DNA of 15,833 nt, from NCBI GenBank assembly GCA_028715585.1, contig JAQURN010000011.1:1-15833 (forward strand), given 5' to 3'. Numbering within the stretch: position 1 is the stretch's first letter; every line of letters begins with the position of its first letter. This DNA is from Actinomycetota bacterium. GTDB lineage: Bacteria; Actinomycetota; Geothermincolia; Fen-727; JAQURN01. Made by a program: the position numbers and the translations under genes. The notes below the pieces were generated by a model that ran no database searches, had not been told where the DNA came from, and saw only the letters and a program-made list of their open reading frames with translations. Below are positions 15,259-15,833 of this stretch, in pieces.

Positions 15259-15833
15259 CAATCGACAATCCTCGAGGGATGGGAGTAGATGTTGAAATTC
15301 TCTCCTCTTACAAAGCCAGCAAGGGTTATTCCGATTTCATTCGCGGTAAGAATTGCCAAATCAGTTGGAGCAGAGATTGAGCATAGCAAGGGAATTCCCG
15401 CCTTGCCCGCCTTTAGAATCATGTCCAAAGCCAGCCTGCCAGACAAAACAACTCCCACTTCCTCGAAAGAAACACCCCTCAGAAGGAGAGCGCCAATAAT
15501 TTTATCGAGGGCGTTATGCCTGCCAACATCTTCCATCACTGCCAACAGTCTCCCTTCCGAATCGAAAGCGCCCGCCCCATGGGTTCCACCGGTGCGCCTG
15601 AACAAGTCCTGTGCATCCTCGAGAATAAGAGGAGACTTGATGACCGTCGCTTTGGAAAAAGTAGCCCTGCTTTCCACCTTTAACCCGCTGCAATCGGGGA
15701 TGGGGGTATCTCCGCCGCCCTTAAAGTTGGCGGCGCCGTTTTCCGTTTCCGTCCATACCCTCACCTCGCTATAGAAATCGCTGCCAGCGCCAATCTCTAC
15801 ATCGAGGGATTTAACCTGCTCAAGCCTCTTGAT
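15258..15833 (-). CDS. fdhD: Formate dehydrogenase accessory sulfurtransferase FdhD, 5' end beyond the window
   Basis: The visible 191 residues are the C-terminal part of FdhD; the frame stays open to the right edge, so the start lies outside. FdhD moves sulfur from the cysteine desulfurase to the molybdenum or tungsten cofactor of formate dehydrogenase. The fragment shows TGGTHGAGAF (81-90), EDVGRHNALDK (101-111), SGRLALDMILKAG and the tail TLAGFVRGENFNIYSH, all diagnostic. A GTG at 15764 could start a 168-residue product, but the frame continues upstream with family-like sequence and the usual length is about 250-280. In the loop that often holds CxxC, this protein has a single Cys (48 of the fragment, PDCSG), as in some anaerobe homologues. 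mobA follows with overlapping stop and start, so the two are co-translated. The formate dehydrogenase itself is probably encoded to the right. Confidence 0.93.
   Translation of the reverse strand: MKRLEQVKSLDVEIGAGSDFYSEVRVWTETENGAANFKGGGDTPIPDCSGLKVESRATFSKATVIKSPLILEDAQDLFRRTGGTHGAGAFDSEGRLLAVMEDVGRHNALDKIIGALLLRGVSFEEVGVVLSGRLALDMILKAGKAGIPLLCSISAPTDLAILTANEIGITLAGFVRGENFNIYSHPSRIVD

Noticed and set aside
15289..15774. 161-codon plus-strand frame
   Set aside because: Antisense to fdhD, whose diagnostic motifs are clear.

Overview
This is a bacterial window of mixed base composition, roughly half G+C by eye. Starts often follow good Shine-Dalgarno sequences, and GTG/TTG starts are common. 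Nothing is phage- or transposon-like, and I see no tRNA, rRNA, CRISPR array or insertion sequence. The large secreted protein at 11902-14331 carries repeats (YFAEGTTR ... ERPMYF) that I associate with deep-branching anaerobic Actinomycetota from subsurface and hot-spring metagenomes. The molybdenum-cofactor/formate-dehydrogenase genes and the anaerobic-type FAD/Fe-S oxidoreductase operon fit an anaerobe. The taxonomic assignment is inference.

Layout, left to right. 41-1489 (-): B12-binding-type radical SAM protein. 1721-2698 (+): membrane-anchored NodB-type polysaccharide deacetylase. 2699-3135: gene-poor stretch with a doubtful small membrane ORF on the minus strand. 3190-4032 (+): soluble protein of unknown family. 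4029-6236 (-): CopB-type copper P-type ATPase with a His-rich N-terminus; its stop shares a CTAG with the previous gene. 6437-9637 (+): three-gene operon of a GlpA-like FAD protein with a BFD-type Fe-S domain, a GlpB-like FAD/NAD oxidoreductase and a DUF1667-type Cys protein. 9648-11674 (-): two-gene operon for a thiamine-diphosphate 2-oxoacid dehydrogenase E1 (alpha then beta), without E2 or E3. 11902-14331 (+): secreted repeat protein with a probable seven-bladed propeller and four C-terminal repeats. 14370-15833 (-): fdhD (cut by the right edge), mobA and a small four-cysteine protein.

How the genes fit together. The fdhD-mobA-small protein operon supports maturation of a molybdenum or tungsten formate dehydrogenase presumably encoded outside the window. 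The FAD/Fe-S triad probably oxidises a hydroxy-substrate such as glycerol-3-phosphate and passes electrons to NAD(P) or a quinone/ferredoxin pool; no glycerol kinase or facilitator is present to fix the substrate. CopB handles metal stress. The deacetylase and the 809-residue protein act at the cell surface. Transcription units alternate strand almost one by one, with tight or overlapping convergent ends and divergent gaps of about 190-230 bases. I see no clearly coherent new multi-gene system. The best leads are the secreted propeller/repeat protein, the small Cys protein after mobA, the unassigned 280-residue protein, and the E1 pair lacking its usual active-site His and its partners.
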